This document shows, piece by piece, positions 36,032 through 45,348 of a DNA stretch of 64,000 nt. The first letter of the stretch is position 1. The number at the start of each line of letters is the position of its first letter. This stretch comes from Methyloversatilis discipulorum. Its GTDB lineage: Bacteria; Pseudomonadota; Gammaproteobacteria; Burkholderiales; Rhodocyclaceae. A program made the position numbers and the translations under genes. The DNA is taken from NCBI RefSeq assembly GCF_018780585.1, contig NZ_JADMJL010000016.1, positions 156,666 to 220,665 on the forward strand, in the 5' to 3' direction. Below the pieces are notes generated by a model that made no database searches, was not told the origin of the DNA, and worked only from the letters and a program-made list of their open reading frames with translations.

Positions 36032-37600
36032 ATGGATCCATACAGTCTGAAGTCGGGGGCCGGCGCGCTGCTGCCCGCCCTGCTGATGTCCCTGCCGCTA
36101 TTACTGAGCCGTCTGCCCGCTCACGACGGTGCGCGCTTGTGGCGCCGCTTCACGCAACTGTCCGTGGTTGCGCTGCTCGCGTCGCTGGCGACGCCGCTGC
36201 TGATGTGGCTGGCGCCCGGTCTGCCCGGGCCGCGCCTCGACGGCTGGATCGCGCTCGGCCCGTTCACCGCGGCGATGGCCATTCTGGTGCAGGCGGTGGG
36301 TACCGTAATCGGCGTGTTCTCGTCGCGCTATCTGCAGGGCGAGGCCGGGCAGCGCCGCTACGTGGCGGCGCTGTCGGGCGTACTGGTCGCGGTGCACCTG
36401 ATGCTGATCGCCGACCACTGGGTTCTGCTGATCGGCGCCTGGACGCTGGTCGGTGTCGCGCTGCAGCGCCTGCTGTGCTTCTACGGTGACCGCCCGTTCG
36501 CGCTGCTGGCGGCGCACAAGAAGAACCTGGCCGACCGCCTCGCCGACGTCCTGCTGATCGTCGCTGCGGCGCTGGCCTGGAACGAGGTGGGCAGCGGTTC
36601 GCTGTCGGAACTGTGGCGGCATCTGGACGCGCACGGCGCATCGATGGCGCTGCAGGCGAGCGCGCTGTGCGTCGCCATCGCCGTCATCCTGCGTACCGCA
36701 CTGCTGCCGGCGCACGGCTGGATCATCCAGGTGATGGAGGCGCCGACCCCGGTGTCGGCCCTGCTGCACGCCGGCGTCGTCAATCTGGGCGGCGTCGTGC
36801 TGATCCGCTTCTCGCCACTGCTCGATGCGGTGCCCGCTGCGCGCTGGCTGCTGGTGATCGCCGGTCTGGCGACCGCGCTGCTGGCCGGCATGGTCATGCT
36901 GACGCGGGTGAGCATCAAGGTCAGGCTGGCGTGGTCCACCGTGGCGCAGATGGGCTTCATGGTGCTCGAATGCGGCCTCGGCCTGTACATGTTCGCAGCG
37001 CTGCACCTGATCGGCCACTCGCTCTACAAGGCGCACGCCTTTCTCGCCGCCTCCGGCGTCGTCCGGGATACGCGGCTGCGCATGATGCTGGGCGAACAGC
37101 GTGCCGCGCTGCCCAGCCTGCTGCTGGCGCCGCTCGTCACGGGTGCAGCCGTACTGGCGACAGCGTGGCTCGTGGGTGCGCACTGGCCGCAGTGGTGGAC
37201 GCTGGTGCTGGCACTGGCCTGGGCGCCGCTGCTGTGGTTGCCGGCTGCCACCGAGCGCACGCGCGGTGCGTTCTGGCAGGGCATCACCGGCCTCGTCGCC
37301 GTGGCCGGATTGACGCTGGCCGCTGGTATCGCGCATCGCCTGCCGCTCGGACTGAACGACCGGCCCGACGAGGTCGCCGGCCTCGTCACGCTGTCCGGGA
37401 TGACGCTGCTGTATGGCTGGATGGCGGTGCTGCAGACCCGGCCGCAGTGGCTGTCCGCCTGGCGCCGTCTGAGTTACGCCGGCTTCTACGTCGATGAGTT
37501 CTATACCCGCCTCGCGCTGACGCTGTGGCCGACCCGCTGGATTCCGCCGGTCGCCGCACCGCGCACCGGCGACGCCAGCCTGGTCCCGACACAGCCCTGA
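36032..37600 (+). CDS. dabB: DabB, membrane subunit of a DAB-type inorganic carbon pump
   Basis: A 522-residue polytopic protein of the NuoL/MrpA proton-translocating family with about 13 hydrophobic segments. Family motifs include ALQRLLCFYGDRPFALLAAH, LLPAHGWIIQVMEAPTPVSA, LLHAGVVNLGGVVLIRFSPL and HLIGHSLYKAHAFL with its conserved lysine. It is encoded directly before a DUF2309 protein (DabA), the pair shown in Halothiobacillus to be an energy-coupled vectorial carbonic anhydrase. The start at 36032 has GGAG seven bases upstream. It is not part of a complex I operon. Confidence 0.88.
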   Translation: MDPYSLKSGAGALLPALLMSLPLLLSRLPAHDGARLWRRFTQLSVVALLASLATPLLMWLAPGLPGPRLDGWIALGPFTAAMAILVQAVGTVIGVFSSRYLQGEAGQRRYVAALSGVLVAVHLMLIADHWVLLIGAWTLVGVALQRLLCFYGDRPFALLAAHKKNLADRLADVLLIVAAALAWNEVGSGSLSELWRHLDAHGASMALQASALCVAIAVILRTALLPAHGWIIQVMEAPTPVSALLHAGVVNLGGVVLIRFSPLLDAVPAARWLLVIAGLATALLAGMVMLTRVSIKVRLAWSTVAQMGFMVLECGLGLYMFAALHLIGHSLYKAHAFLAASGVVRDTRLRMMLGEQRAALPSLLLAPLVTGAAVLATAWLVGAHWPQWWTLVLALAWAPLLWLPAATERTRGAFWQGITGLVAVAGLTLAAGIAHRLPLGLNDRPDEVAGLVTLSGMTLLYGWMAVLQTRPQWLSAWRRLSYAGFYVDEFYTRLALTLWPTRWIPPVAAPRTGDASLVPTQP

Positions 37601-37618
37601 TTCGATCGCCTGGAGAAG

Positions 37619-40219
37619 ATGATGCAGATCACCACCCCCGAAGCCGGCCCCGCGCAGCCGCCCTGCGACCTCGTCGCAACGATCGATGCAGCGCATGACG
37701 ACCTGCTGCAGCGCCGTATCGATGCCGCCTGTTCCGCCGCCTGTGCGGCGATCGCGCCAGCCTGGCCGCTGGACCGGGCGATTGCCGTCAATCCGCACTG
37801 GTCGCGCATCGGTCACAGCGTCCGCACCGTCGCGGCACGGATGGCGGTGCTGGCCGGTATCCCGGTATTCCCGTCGCGCGACCTTCTCAGGCAGGCCTGG
37901 CGCAGCGGTCGCATTACCCACGCCGACCTGGCGGCTGCATTGGCCTCGCTGCCGCCGGGCACGACAGACGGACTGGACGCCGCCACTTGCGTCGCCGCCC
38001 TCGACCTGGCACCCGAACTACCCCGGCTGCCGTTGCTGATCGACGTGCTCGACGACGACCCGGCGCGCCACCAGCGGCTGTCCTGGCGGCAGGCCATTAC
38101 CCATCAGGTCAGCCAGACCTGCGCCGCCTATTTCGACGAGCACCAGGCCGATTGGCAGCCGGAGCGCGGCGGCGGGCTGTATGCCTTCTGGCGCGACACG
38201 CTGAGCCACGACCACGGCATCGGCGTGCTGATGGGTCTGCCCGATCTGAGCCGGCGGCTGCACGCGCTGCCGGTCGACCGCGTCGAGGCCGAGCGCTGGG
38301 TGCTGCAGCGTCTGGGCCTGCCGGAGCAGGTCTGGGCCGACTACCTCGAAGCGGTGCTGCTGACGGTGAATGGCTGGGCATCGTGGTGTGCCTATCTCGG
38401 TTGGGAAGCCGCGCAGCGTGGCGGTGCGGACCCGCACCTGCGGGATCTGCTGGCCATCCGGCTGGCCTGGGGCGCGCTGCTGCTCGAAGGCCGCTGCGAC
38501 CAGTCGGCCGGGCGCTCCTTTGTCGCAGTGCAGGCGGCCTGGGCCGAGGCGCCGGCGACCCTCGCCCGCGCCAGCGATCTGCTGCGCATCGATGAAATAT
38601 GGCAATCGGCGCTCGACGCCGCCTACCAGCGCGATCTGGCGCAGCGGCTGGCCAGCGCCAGCAGTCCGCAAGCGCTGGCCGCACCGACGACGATGCCTGA
38701 AGTCCAGGCAGCCTTCTGTATCGACGTGCGCAGCGAGCCGATGCGTCGGGCGCTCGAAGCGGCATGGCCCGGCATCCGCACGCTCGGCTTTGCCGGCTTC
38801 TTCGGTCTGCCCATCGCCTACACGCCGTTTGCCACCGCCGCCCGCCGTCCGCAACTGCCCGGTCTGCTGGCCCCGGTGATCGAGGTAACAGACCGCATCG
38901 ACAGGGGCGGCGACGGCGATCCGCTCGACGCCGAGGCGGTCGCGGCGCGCCAGCGTCAGTTCGCGGGTCGGCGCTCCTGGCGGTCGGCGAGTCGTTGGCC
39001 GGGCGCGGCTTTCTCCTTCGTCGAAGCGGCCGGCGTCGGCTATGTCGGCAAGCTGGCGCGCTGGCTGCATCCGTCACGCGAGGCACGTCTTCGGGACGAC
39101 CTCGACGGTCTGCCGTCGCGCTATCGGGCACTGTGCCGTCCGACCCTGGACGGGTTGGAGCCCGACGCACGGGTTGCGCTGGCGGAGCGCGTGCTGCGGG
39201 CGATGGGACTGCAGCGAGAACTTGCGCCGCTGGTGCTGCTGATCGGTCACGGCAGCCAGAGCGCCAACAACGCGCACGCTGCGGCGCTCGATTGCGGCGC
39301 CTGCTGCGGACAGACCGGCGAGGTGAATGCCCGTGCGCTGGCACGCCTGCTCAATGACGCCGGTTTGCGTGCGGCACTGGCGCAGCGCGGTATCGACATT
39401 CCAGCGCACACGGCTTTCGTCGCCGGACTGCACAACACGACGACCGACGAGATAGAAGGTTTCGATCTCGACCTGTTGCCGGCCGACGCCCGCATGCGCT
39501 GGGAACGTCTGGCGCCGGTGTTCGCTCAGGCCGGCGACCAGGTCAGGCGCGAGCGTGCTGCCAGCCTCGGCCTGGATCCGCGCGCCGGTCACGGCGTGCT
39601 GCTCGAGCGCTTGCGCCGCCGTGCCAACGATGGCGCGCAGACGCGGCCGGAGTGGGGTCTCGCCGGCAATGCCGCCTTCATCATTGCGCCGCGTGCGCGC
39701 AGCGAAGCGACCGTGCTCGGCGGGCGCACCTTCCTGCACGACTACGACAGCGCGCGCGATGTCGACGGCAGTCTGCTCGAACTGCTGATGACGGCGCCGA
39801 TGCTGGTGACGCACTGGATCAACTGGCAGTACCACGCCTCGACCTGCGCGCCCGCGCACTTCGGCAGCGGCAACAAGCTGCTGCACAACGTGGTTGGCGG
39901 GCGCATCGGCGTGTTCGAAGGCAACGGCGGCGATCTGCGCATCGGCCTGTCGCGGCAGTCACTGCACGACGGCGAACGCTGGGTGCACGAACCGGTGCGC
40001 CTGACCGTCGCCATCGACGCGCCGGCGGCGGCCATCGAACGCGTGCTCGACAAGCATGCCGTGGTGCGTCAGCTGGTCGACAACGGCTGGCTGCATCTGT
40101 GGCGCTTCGACGGCGCCCGGATGCTGCGCTACGCAGGCGGTCAGTGGCACTCGCTCCCCTTCATCTCGTGCGGCGCGGCGTCCGAGGCGTCCGCACCGTC
40201 CGCCGTTTCCGTCCAGTGA
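37619..40219 (+). CDS. dabA: DabA, zinc subunit of a DAB-type inorganic carbon pump (DUF2309)
   Basis: An 866-residue soluble or peripheral protein of the DUF2309/UPF0753 family, the carbonic-anhydrase-like partner of DabB that traps CO2 as bicarbonate in the cytoplasm. The predicted zinc site is intact: Cys367 and Asp369 in AAFCIDVRSEPMRRALE, His544 in LIGHGSQSANNAHAA and Cys559 in LDCGACCGQTGEVNARALAR. The H to C spacing (15) is as in Halothiobacillus DabA. NPHWSRIGHSVRTVAARMAV near the N-terminus is also conserved. A CTGGAG site precedes the ATG. cysD follows after 10 bases. Confidence 0.92.
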   Translation: MMQITTPEAGPAQPPCDLVATIDAAHDDLLQRRIDAACSAACAAIAPAWPLDRAIAVNPHWSRIGHSVRTVAARMAVLAGIPVFPSRDLLRQAWRSGRITHADLAAALASLPPGTTDGLDAATCVAALDLAPELPRLPLLIDVLDDDPARHQRLSWRQAITHQVSQTCAAYFDEHQADWQPERGGGLYAFWRDTLSHDHGIGVLMGLPDLSRRLHALPVDRVEAERWVLQRLGLPEQVWADYLEAVLLTVNGWASWCAYLGWEAAQRGGADPHLRDLLAIRLAWGALLLEGRCDQSAGRSFVAVQAAWAEAPATLARASDLLRIDEIWQSALDAAYQRDLAQRLASASSPQALAAPTTMPEVQAAFCIDVRSEPMRRALEAAWPGIRTLGFAGFFGLPIAYTPFATAARRPQLPGLLAPVIEVTDRIDRGGDGDPLDAEAVAARQRQFAGRRSWRSASRWPGAAFSFVEAAGVGYVGKLARWLHPSREARLRDDLDGLPSRYRALCRPTLDGLEPDARVALAERVLRAMGLQRELAPLVLLIGHGSQSANNAHAAALDCGACCGQTGEVNARALARLLNDAGLRAALAQRGIDIPAHTAFVAGLHNTTTDEIEGFDLDLLPADARMRWERLAPVFAQAGDQVRRERAASLGLDPRAGHGVLLERLRRRANDGAQTRPEWGLAGNAAFIIAPRARSEATVLGGRTFLHDYDSARDVDGSLLELLMTAPMLVTHWINWQYHASTCAPAHFGSGNKLLHNVVGGRIGVFEGNGGDLRIGLSRQSLHDGERWVHEPVRLTVAIDAPAAAIERVLDKHAVVRQLVDNGWLHLWRFDGARMLRYAGGQWHSLPFISCGAASEASAPSAVSVQ

Positions 40220-40229
40220 GGTTCCTGTC

Positions 40230-41180
40230 ATGAATGCACCCCTGCCCACGCTCCGCGACGACGCCCGGCTGTCGCATCTGGACTGGCTGGAGGCCGAAGC
40301 CATCCACATCATGCGGGAGGTGGCGGGCCAGTGCGCCCGCCCGGCGCTGCTGTTCTCCGGCGGCAAGGACTCGGTCTGCCTGCTGCGCATCGCCGAGAAG
40401 GCCTTCCGGCCCGGACGCTTTCCGTTCCCGCTGCTGCACATCGACACCGGCCACAACTACCGCGAGGTGATCGAGTTCCGCGACCGTCGCGCCGCCGAAC
40501 TGGGTGAGCGGCTCATCGTGCGCTCGGTCGAGGATTCGATCCACCGCGGTTCGGTCGTACTCAAGCACGCCGACGAATCGCGCAACCGGCACCAGTCGGT
40601 CACGCTGCTCGAAGCGATCGAGGAGTTCGGCTTCGACGGCTGCATCGGCGGCGCGCGGCGCGACGAGGAGAAGGCGCGCGCCAAGGAACGCATCATGAGT
40701 TTCCGCGACGAGTTCGGGCAGTGGGATCCGAAGAACCAGCGCCCCGAACTGTGGAACCTCTACAACGCCCGCACCCATGTGGGCGAGAACGTGCGCGCTT
40801 TTCCGATCTCGAACTGGACCGAGCTCGACGTCTGGCAATACATAGAGCGCGAGCGGCTGGCCTTGCCGTCCATCTATTTCGCGCATGAGCGCGAGGTGGT
40901 GCTGCGCAACGGCCTGCCGGTGCCGGTGAACGTGCCGCTGGCCAGCGGCGAACTGACCAGCCTGCCGCGGCCGGGTGAGCAGGTCGTCTTACGGCGGGTG
41001 CGTTTCCGCACCGTCGGCGACATTTCCTGCACGGCGCCGGTCGAATCGGACGCCGACACCGTCGCGCGCATCGTGATCGAAACCGCCAGTACCGACCTGA
41101 CCGAACGTGGCGCGACGCGACTGGACGATCAGACCGGCGACGCGTCGATGGAACAGCGCAAGCGTGAAGGCTATTTCTGA
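40230..41180 (+). CDS. cysD: CysD, sulfate adenylyltransferase subunit 2
   Basis: Catalytic ATP-sulfurylase subunit that forms adenosine phosphosulfate from sulfate and ATP, activated by the GTPase CysN. The 316-residue PP-loop protein has LDWLEAEAIHIMREVAGQ and the pyrophosphate loop SGGKDS (residues 43-48). The conserved IGGARRDEEKARAKERIMSF and ISNWTELDVWQYIERE are also present. It starts only 10 bases after dabA, suggesting cotranscription with the carbon-uptake genes, and is followed 38 bases later by cysN. Confidence 0.97.
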   Translation: MNAPLPTLRDDARLSHLDWLEAEAIHIMREVAGQCARPALLFSGGKDSVCLLRIAEKAFRPGRFPFPLLHIDTGHNYREVIEFRDRRAAELGERLIVRSVEDSIHRGSVVLKHADESRNRHQSVTLLEAIEEFGFDGCIGGARRDEEKARAKERIMSFRDEFGQWDPKNQRPELWNLYNARTHVGENVRAFPISNWTELDVWQYIERERLALPSIYFAHEREVVLRNGLPVPVNVPLASGELTSLPRPGEQVVLRRVRFRTVGDISCTAPVESDADTVARIVIETASTDLTERGATRLDDQTGDASMEQRKREGYF

Positions 41181-41218
41181 GCACCGGCCGCGCTGCGACC
41201 GGTCATCGAGGAGCGCAT

Positions 41219-42505
41219 ATGAGTACACCTGAAGACAAGGGCCTGCTGCGTTTCCTGACCTGCGGCAGCGTGGACGACGGCAAGAGCACGCTGATCGGCC
41301 GCCTGCTGCACGACAGCCGGGCCATCCTCGCCGACACGCTGCAGGCGATCGAGCGCACGTCGGCACGGCGCGGCATGGAAGCGATCGACCTGTCGCTGCT
41401 GACCGACGGCCTGCAGGCCGAGCGCGAGCAGGGCATCACCATCGATGTGGCCTACCGCTATTTCTCGTCGGGTCGGCGCAAGTTCATCATCGCTGACGCG
41501 CCGGGGCACGAGCAGTACACGCGCAACATGGTCACCGCAGCCTCGACCGCCGATCTCGCCATCATCCTGATCGACGCGCGCCGCGGCGTGCTGACGCAGA
41601 CCCGTCGCCATGCGCAGCTGGCGGCGCTGCTCGGCATTCCGCAGCTGATGGTGGCGGTGAACAAGATGGATCTGGTCGACTTCGCACAGCCGGTGTTCGA
41701 GCGCATCCGCGACGACTTCCTCGCGTTCGCGGCCGGTGCCGGCATCGAGCAGGTGCGGTTCGTGCCGATGTCCGCCCTGCGCGGCGACATGGTGGTCGAC
41801 CGTGGCGAGCACCTCTACTGGTACGACGGGCCCACGTTGATGGAGATGCTGGAAAGCGCGCCGGCAGCGGCGGCGCCGCACGCGCACCCGTTCCGCTTTC
41901 CGGTGCAGTGGGTGTGCCGGCCGCAGGACGCGGCGAATCCCCTGCTGCACGACTACCGTGGCTTCATGGGTCGGGTGGAGGCCGGCCGCATCGCGATCGG
42001 CGATGCGGTGAGCGTGCTGCCGTCCGGCCTGAGCACCACGGTTCGGGCCATCGAGATCGGCGGCGACGCGCTTCTGCACGCCGGCGCCGAACAGTCGGTC
42101 GCGCTCGTGCTCGACGACGACATCGACGTGTCGCGCGGCGACATGATCGTGGCGCCCGAGAAGCCGCCGCGCGTGCTGCGCCAGATCACTGCCGATCTGT
42201 GCTGGCTGTCGGATCTGCCGATGGACCGCGCCCGCACCTACCTGATCCGCCATACGACGCGTGAAGTCAGGGCGAAGCTGGTGGGCATCGATCATCGGAT
42301 GGACGTGAACACACTGGAGCGCATGCCCGCGGAACGGCTCGTCATGAACGACATCGCGCGCGTGCGCTTCAAGCTGGCGCAGCCGGTGTTTGCCGATCCC
42401 TATGCGCTGAACCGCTCGACCGGCGCTTTCGTCGTCATCGACGACAGCACCTACAACACGGTGGCCGCGGGCATGATCGTGGCGGACGCCGACGCCGCCG
42501 AGTGA
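41219..42505 (+). CDS. cysN: CysN, sulfate adenylyltransferase subunit 1 (GTPase)
   Basis: Elongation-factor-like GTPase that drives APS synthesis with CysD. The 428-residue protein has the P-loop CGSVDDGKSTLIGRLLHDS (residues 15-33). The switch motifs EQGITIDVAYRYF and IADAPGHEQYTRNM, and the guanine motif VNKMD, follow. It lacks a fused C-terminal APS kinase (CysC), so the window does not show how PAPS would be made. A GAGGAG site precedes the ATG. Confidence 0.96.
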   Translation: MSTPEDKGLLRFLTCGSVDDGKSTLIGRLLHDSRAILADTLQAIERTSARRGMEAIDLSLLTDGLQAEREQGITIDVAYRYFSSGRRKFIIADAPGHEQYTRNMVTAASTADLAIILIDARRGVLTQTRRHAQLAALLGIPQLMVAVNKMDLVDFAQPVFERIRDDFLAFAAGAGIEQVRFVPMSALRGDMVVDRGEHLYWYDGPTLMEMLESAPAAAAPHAHPFRFPVQWVCRPQDAANPLLHDYRGFMGRVEAGRIAIGDAVSVLPSGLSTTVRAIEIGGDALLHAGAEQSVALVLDDDIDVSRGDMIVAPEKPPRVLRQITADLCWLSDLPMDRARTYLIRHTTREVRAKLVGIDHRMDVNTLERMPAERLVMNDIARVRFKLAQPVFADPYALNRSTGAFVVIDDSTYNTVAAGMIVADADAAE

Positions 42506-42534
42506 TGCGAGGAGCGGCGGCGATCGGTCCGCGT

Positions 42535-42561
42535 TCAAGCCGGCGCGCTGCGGGTCGTTAA
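42535..42561 (+). promoter_or_regulatory. Candidate sigma-28 (FliA) promoter of the YjfB-like gene
   Basis: TCAA, 15 bases, then GTCGTTAA agrees with the flagellar TAAA-N15-GCCGATAA pattern in spacing and in six of eight -10 positions. The predicted leader to the ATG at 42601 is about 30 bases and contains AGGAGG. It would separate the motility gene from cysN. Confidence 0.5.
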
Positions 42562-42600
42562 GACTGTCTGCGCGCCGGTCGTCGGCGCAGGAGGAATCAC

Positions 42601-42789
42601 ATGGACGTTTCCGCAATCGCCAGTGCCGCCACCGCGATGTCGCAGCAGAAGGTGGCCGACGCTGCCGGCACCCTGGTGCTCAGAAAGGCGCTGGACATCC
42701 AGGCGTCGAACGCGGCGCAACTGCTGCAGGCGCTGCCGACACCGCAGCCCGCGCCCTCCAGTCAGAACATCATCGACACCTACGCCTGA
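42601..42789 (+). CDS. YjfB-like putative motility protein
   Basis: A 62-residue protein with MDVSAIASAATAMSQQKVAD and an LRKALDIQASNAAQLLQALP helix. These are the hallmarks of the YjfB family, a short flagellar-regulon protein (annotated as putative motility protein). A strong AGGAGG site lies before the ATG, and a FliA-like promoter lies upstream. The product resembles a helical rod-type segment and lacks a signal peptide. Its exact role is not established in the family. Confidence 0.75.
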   Translation: MDVSAIASAATAMSQQKVADAAGTLVLRKALDIQASNAAQLLQALPTPQPAPSSQNIIDTYA

Positions 42790-42792
42790 ACC

Positions 42793-42820
42793 AGGGGCCC
42801 TCCGGGCCCCTCACTCTTTT
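42793..42820. terminator. Terminator at the yjfB-like / uvrA-like convergence
   Basis: GGGGCCC-TCC-GGGCCCC followed by a T-rich CTCTTTT lies 4 bases after the YjfB-like stop and overlaps the last codons of the converging UvrA-like gene. Confidence 0.7.
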
Positions 42821-45348
42821 CCGCGTCCGCCGTCCAGCGCCCGCCGCAGATAGGGCGCGGTGCGGCTGCCTTTCGCCTTCGCCACGTCGGCGGGTCGCCC
42901 CTCGGCGACGATGCGCCCACCCTCGGCGCCAGCGCCCGGCCCCATGTCGATCACCCAGTCCGCTCGCGCCACCAGTCGCATGTCGTGCTCGACCAGCACC
43001 ACGCTGTTGCCGCCATCGACCAGCACTTCGAGCTGGGCGAGCAGGCGTTCGACGTCGGCCGGATGCAGGCCGGTGGTCGGTTCGTCCAGCACGTACAGCG
43101 TGCCGCCTCGTCCGCTGCGCTGCAGTTCGGTGGCGAGCTTGATGCGCTGCGCCTCGCCGCCCGACAGTTCGGTCGCCGGCTGGCCCAGCCGAAGGTAGCC
43201 CAGGCCGAGCCGGCTCAGCAGCGTGAGCGGGGCGCGCACCCGGGTCTCCGCCGTGAATACCTCGCAGGCCTGATCGACGGTGAGGTCCAGCACCTCGGCG
43301 ATGGTGCGCCCCTGCCAGGTCACGGCCAGCGTGGACGGGTTGTAGCGGGTGCCGTGGCAGGCGGCGCAGGGCGCGTACACGCCGGGCATGAACAGCAGTT
43401 CGACGCTGACGAAGCCTTCGCCCTCGCAGGTCGGGCAGCGACCCTTGGCCACGTTGAACGAGAAGCGCCCGGCGTCGAAGCCACGCTTGCGGGCGGCGGG
43501 CGTCTGCGCGAACAGCTTGCGCACCTCGTCGAACAGGCCGGTGTAGGTGGCGAGGTTGGAGCGCGGCGTGCGGCCGATCGGCTTCTGGTCGATACGCACC
43601 AGCCGGCGGATCGCGTCCGCGCCTTCGCCCAGCCGGCCTTCGGTCCGCGCGGTGTCGACCGGCGGCTGCTCGCCGTCGTCGTGCTCGGGCTCGGCCTCGA
43701 CCACGTGACCCAGGTGCTCCGCCACCAGTTCGACCAGTGCCTGGCTGATCAGGCTGGACTTGCCGGAGCCGGACAGGCCGGTCACCGCACACAGCACGCC
43801 GAGCGGGATGCGCGCGTCCAGCCGGTCCAGGTTGTTGCGGCTCACGTCGTGCAACGACAGCCAGCCTGATGGCGTTCGCGGTGTGCGCACCGGCGGCAGA
43901 TCCGACTTCAGGAAGCGCGCGGTCGCCGACGACTTTACCGCGGCCAGACCGGCGGGCGGGCCGCTGTAGACAATGCGTCCGCCCTCGGTGCCTGCGCCCG
44001 GGCCGACATCGACCACCCAGTCGGCGCGGCGGATCATGTCGAGGTCGTGCTCGACCACGAACACGCTGTTGCCGGCCTGCTTCAGCTGCAGCAACGCGTC
44101 GAACAGCGCTTCGCCGTCGGCCGGATGCAGACCGGCGGACGGTTCGTCCAGCACATAGACGACGCCGAAAAGCTGAGAGCGCAGCTGGGTGGCCAGCCTG
44201 AGCCGCTGCAGCTCACCGGGCGACAGCGTGGGCGTGCTGCGTTCCAGCGTCAGATAGCCCAGACCCAGCCGCAGCAGCACCTCGATGCGGTCGACAACTT
44301 CGCCGGCCAGCCTCTGTGCGGCGAGGCGCTTTTCTTCCGGCAGCCGGGCATCCGCCTCGCCGGCGACGGCCGGTGCGAGCAGGCGCACCACCTCGGATAG
44401 CGGCTGGCGCGACAGCGCACCGATGTCCAGCCCGGCGAAGGTAACCGCCAGCGCTTCCGGCTTGAGCCGCTTGCCGGCGCATACCGGGCAGTCGGCGGCC
44501 CGCATGTAGCGCGACACGCGTTTGCGCATCAGCGTGCTCTGCGTGCTGGCGAAGGTGTGCAGCACGTAGCGGCGTGCGCTGGTGAAGGTGCCCTGATAGC
44601 TCGGCTCCATCTTCCGCCGCAGCGCGACGCGCGTTTCCTCCGGCGTGAAGCCGGCATAGACCGGTACCACCGGCTGTTCGTCGGTGAACAGGATCCAGTC
44701 CCGCACCTTGCGCGGCAGCTTTGCCCACGGCGTGTCGACGTCGATGCCAAGGCTGACCAGGATGTCGCGCAGATTCTGGCCGTGCCAGGCCGGCGGCCAC
44801 GCGCTGACTGCGCCGTCGCGTATGGTCAGCGACGGGTCGAGCACCAGCGTCTCTTCGCTTACCTCGAACACGCGGCCCAGACCGTGGCAGTTCGGGCAGG
44901 CGCCCTGTGGCGTGTTGGGCGAGAAGTCCTCGGCCTGCAGCATGGGCTGGCGCGCCGGATAGCGGCCGGCGCGCGAATACAGCAGGCGCAGCAGGCTGGA
45001 CAGCGTGGTCACGCTGCCCACCGACGAGCGCGCGCCCGGCGTTCCGCGCTGCTGCTGCAGGGCCACCGCCGGCGGCAGGCCTTCGATGCTTTCGACGTCG
45101 GGCACGCCGGCCTGGTCGATCAGCCGGCGCGCGTATGGCGCCACCGATTCCAGATAGCGCCGCTGCGCCTCGGCATACAGCGTGCCGAAGGCGAGCGAGG
45201 ACTTGCCGGAACCGGATACACCGGAAAACGCCACCAGCGCGTCGCGCGGCAGATCGACGTCGATGTCTTTCAGATTGTGTTCGCGGGCGCCGCGGACGCG
45301 GATGGTGGCGGAGGCGGCGAGTCGGTTGGAGGGCTGGGTCTTGCTCAT
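42811..45348 (-). CDS. Short UvrA paralogue (class II/III UvrA-like ABC ATPase)
   Basis: An 845-residue protein with two ABC ATPase cores. Walker A is GVSGSGKS at 43-50, with a second copy GLSGSGKSS in the C-terminal half. It has two signature regions (LSPGELQRLRLATQL and ELSGGEAQRIKLATEL) and UvrA zinc-ribbon cysteines (CPNCHGLG, CPVCAGK, CPTCEGEG, CAACHGTRYN). It is about 100 residues shorter than housekeeping UvrA (about 940), as in the short paralogues linked to drug resistance or accessory DNA repair. The start at 45348 gives the conserved N-terminus, and an earlier in-frame ATG adds a non-conserved tail. The housekeeping uvrA is presumably elsewhere. Confidence 0.88.
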   Translation of the reverse strand: MSKTQPSNRLAASATIRVRGAREHNLKDIDVDLPRDALVAFSGVSGSGKSSLAFGTLYAEAQRRYLESVAPYARRLIDQAGVPDVESIEGLPPAVALQQQRGTPGARSSVGSVTTLSSLLRLLYSRAGRYPARQPMLQAEDFSPNTPQGACPNCHGLGRVFEVSEETLVLDPSLTIRDGAVSAWPPAWHGQNLRDILVSLGIDVDTPWAKLPRKVRDWILFTDEQPVVPVYAGFTPEETRVALRRKMEPSYQGTFTSARRYVLHTFASTQSTLMRKRVSRYMRAADCPVCAGKRLKPEALAVTFAGLDIGALSRQPLSEVVRLLAPAVAGEADARLPEEKRLAAQRLAGEVVDRIEVLLRLGLGYLTLERSTPTLSPGELQRLRLATQLRSQLFGVVYVLDEPSAGLHPADGEALFDALLQLKQAGNSVFVVEHDLDMIRRADWVVDVGPGAGTEGGRIVYSGPPAGLAAVKSSATARFLKSDLPPVRTPRTPSGWLSLHDVSRNNLDRLDARIPLGVLCAVTGLSGSGKSSLISQALVELVAEHLGHVVEAEPEHDDGEQPPVDTARTEGRLGEGADAIRRLVRIDQKPIGRTPRSNLATYTGLFDEVRKLFAQTPAARKRGFDAGRFSFNVAKGRCPTCEGEGFVSVELLFMPGVYAPCAACHGTRYNPSTLAVTWQGRTIAEVLDLTVDQACEVFTAETRVRAPLTLLSRLGLGYLRLGQPATELSGGEAQRIKLATELQRSGRGGTLYVLDEPTTGLHPADVERLLAQLEVLVDGGNSVVLVEHDMRLVARADWVIDMGPGAGAEGGRIVAEGRPADVAKAKGSRTAPYLRRALDGGRGKE

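Noticed and set aside
36032..37600. NuoL or Mrp antiporter subunit
   Set aside because: The sequence fits the NuoL family, but the partner gene is a DUF2309 DabA with its zinc ligands, and no other complex I or Mrp genes are present.
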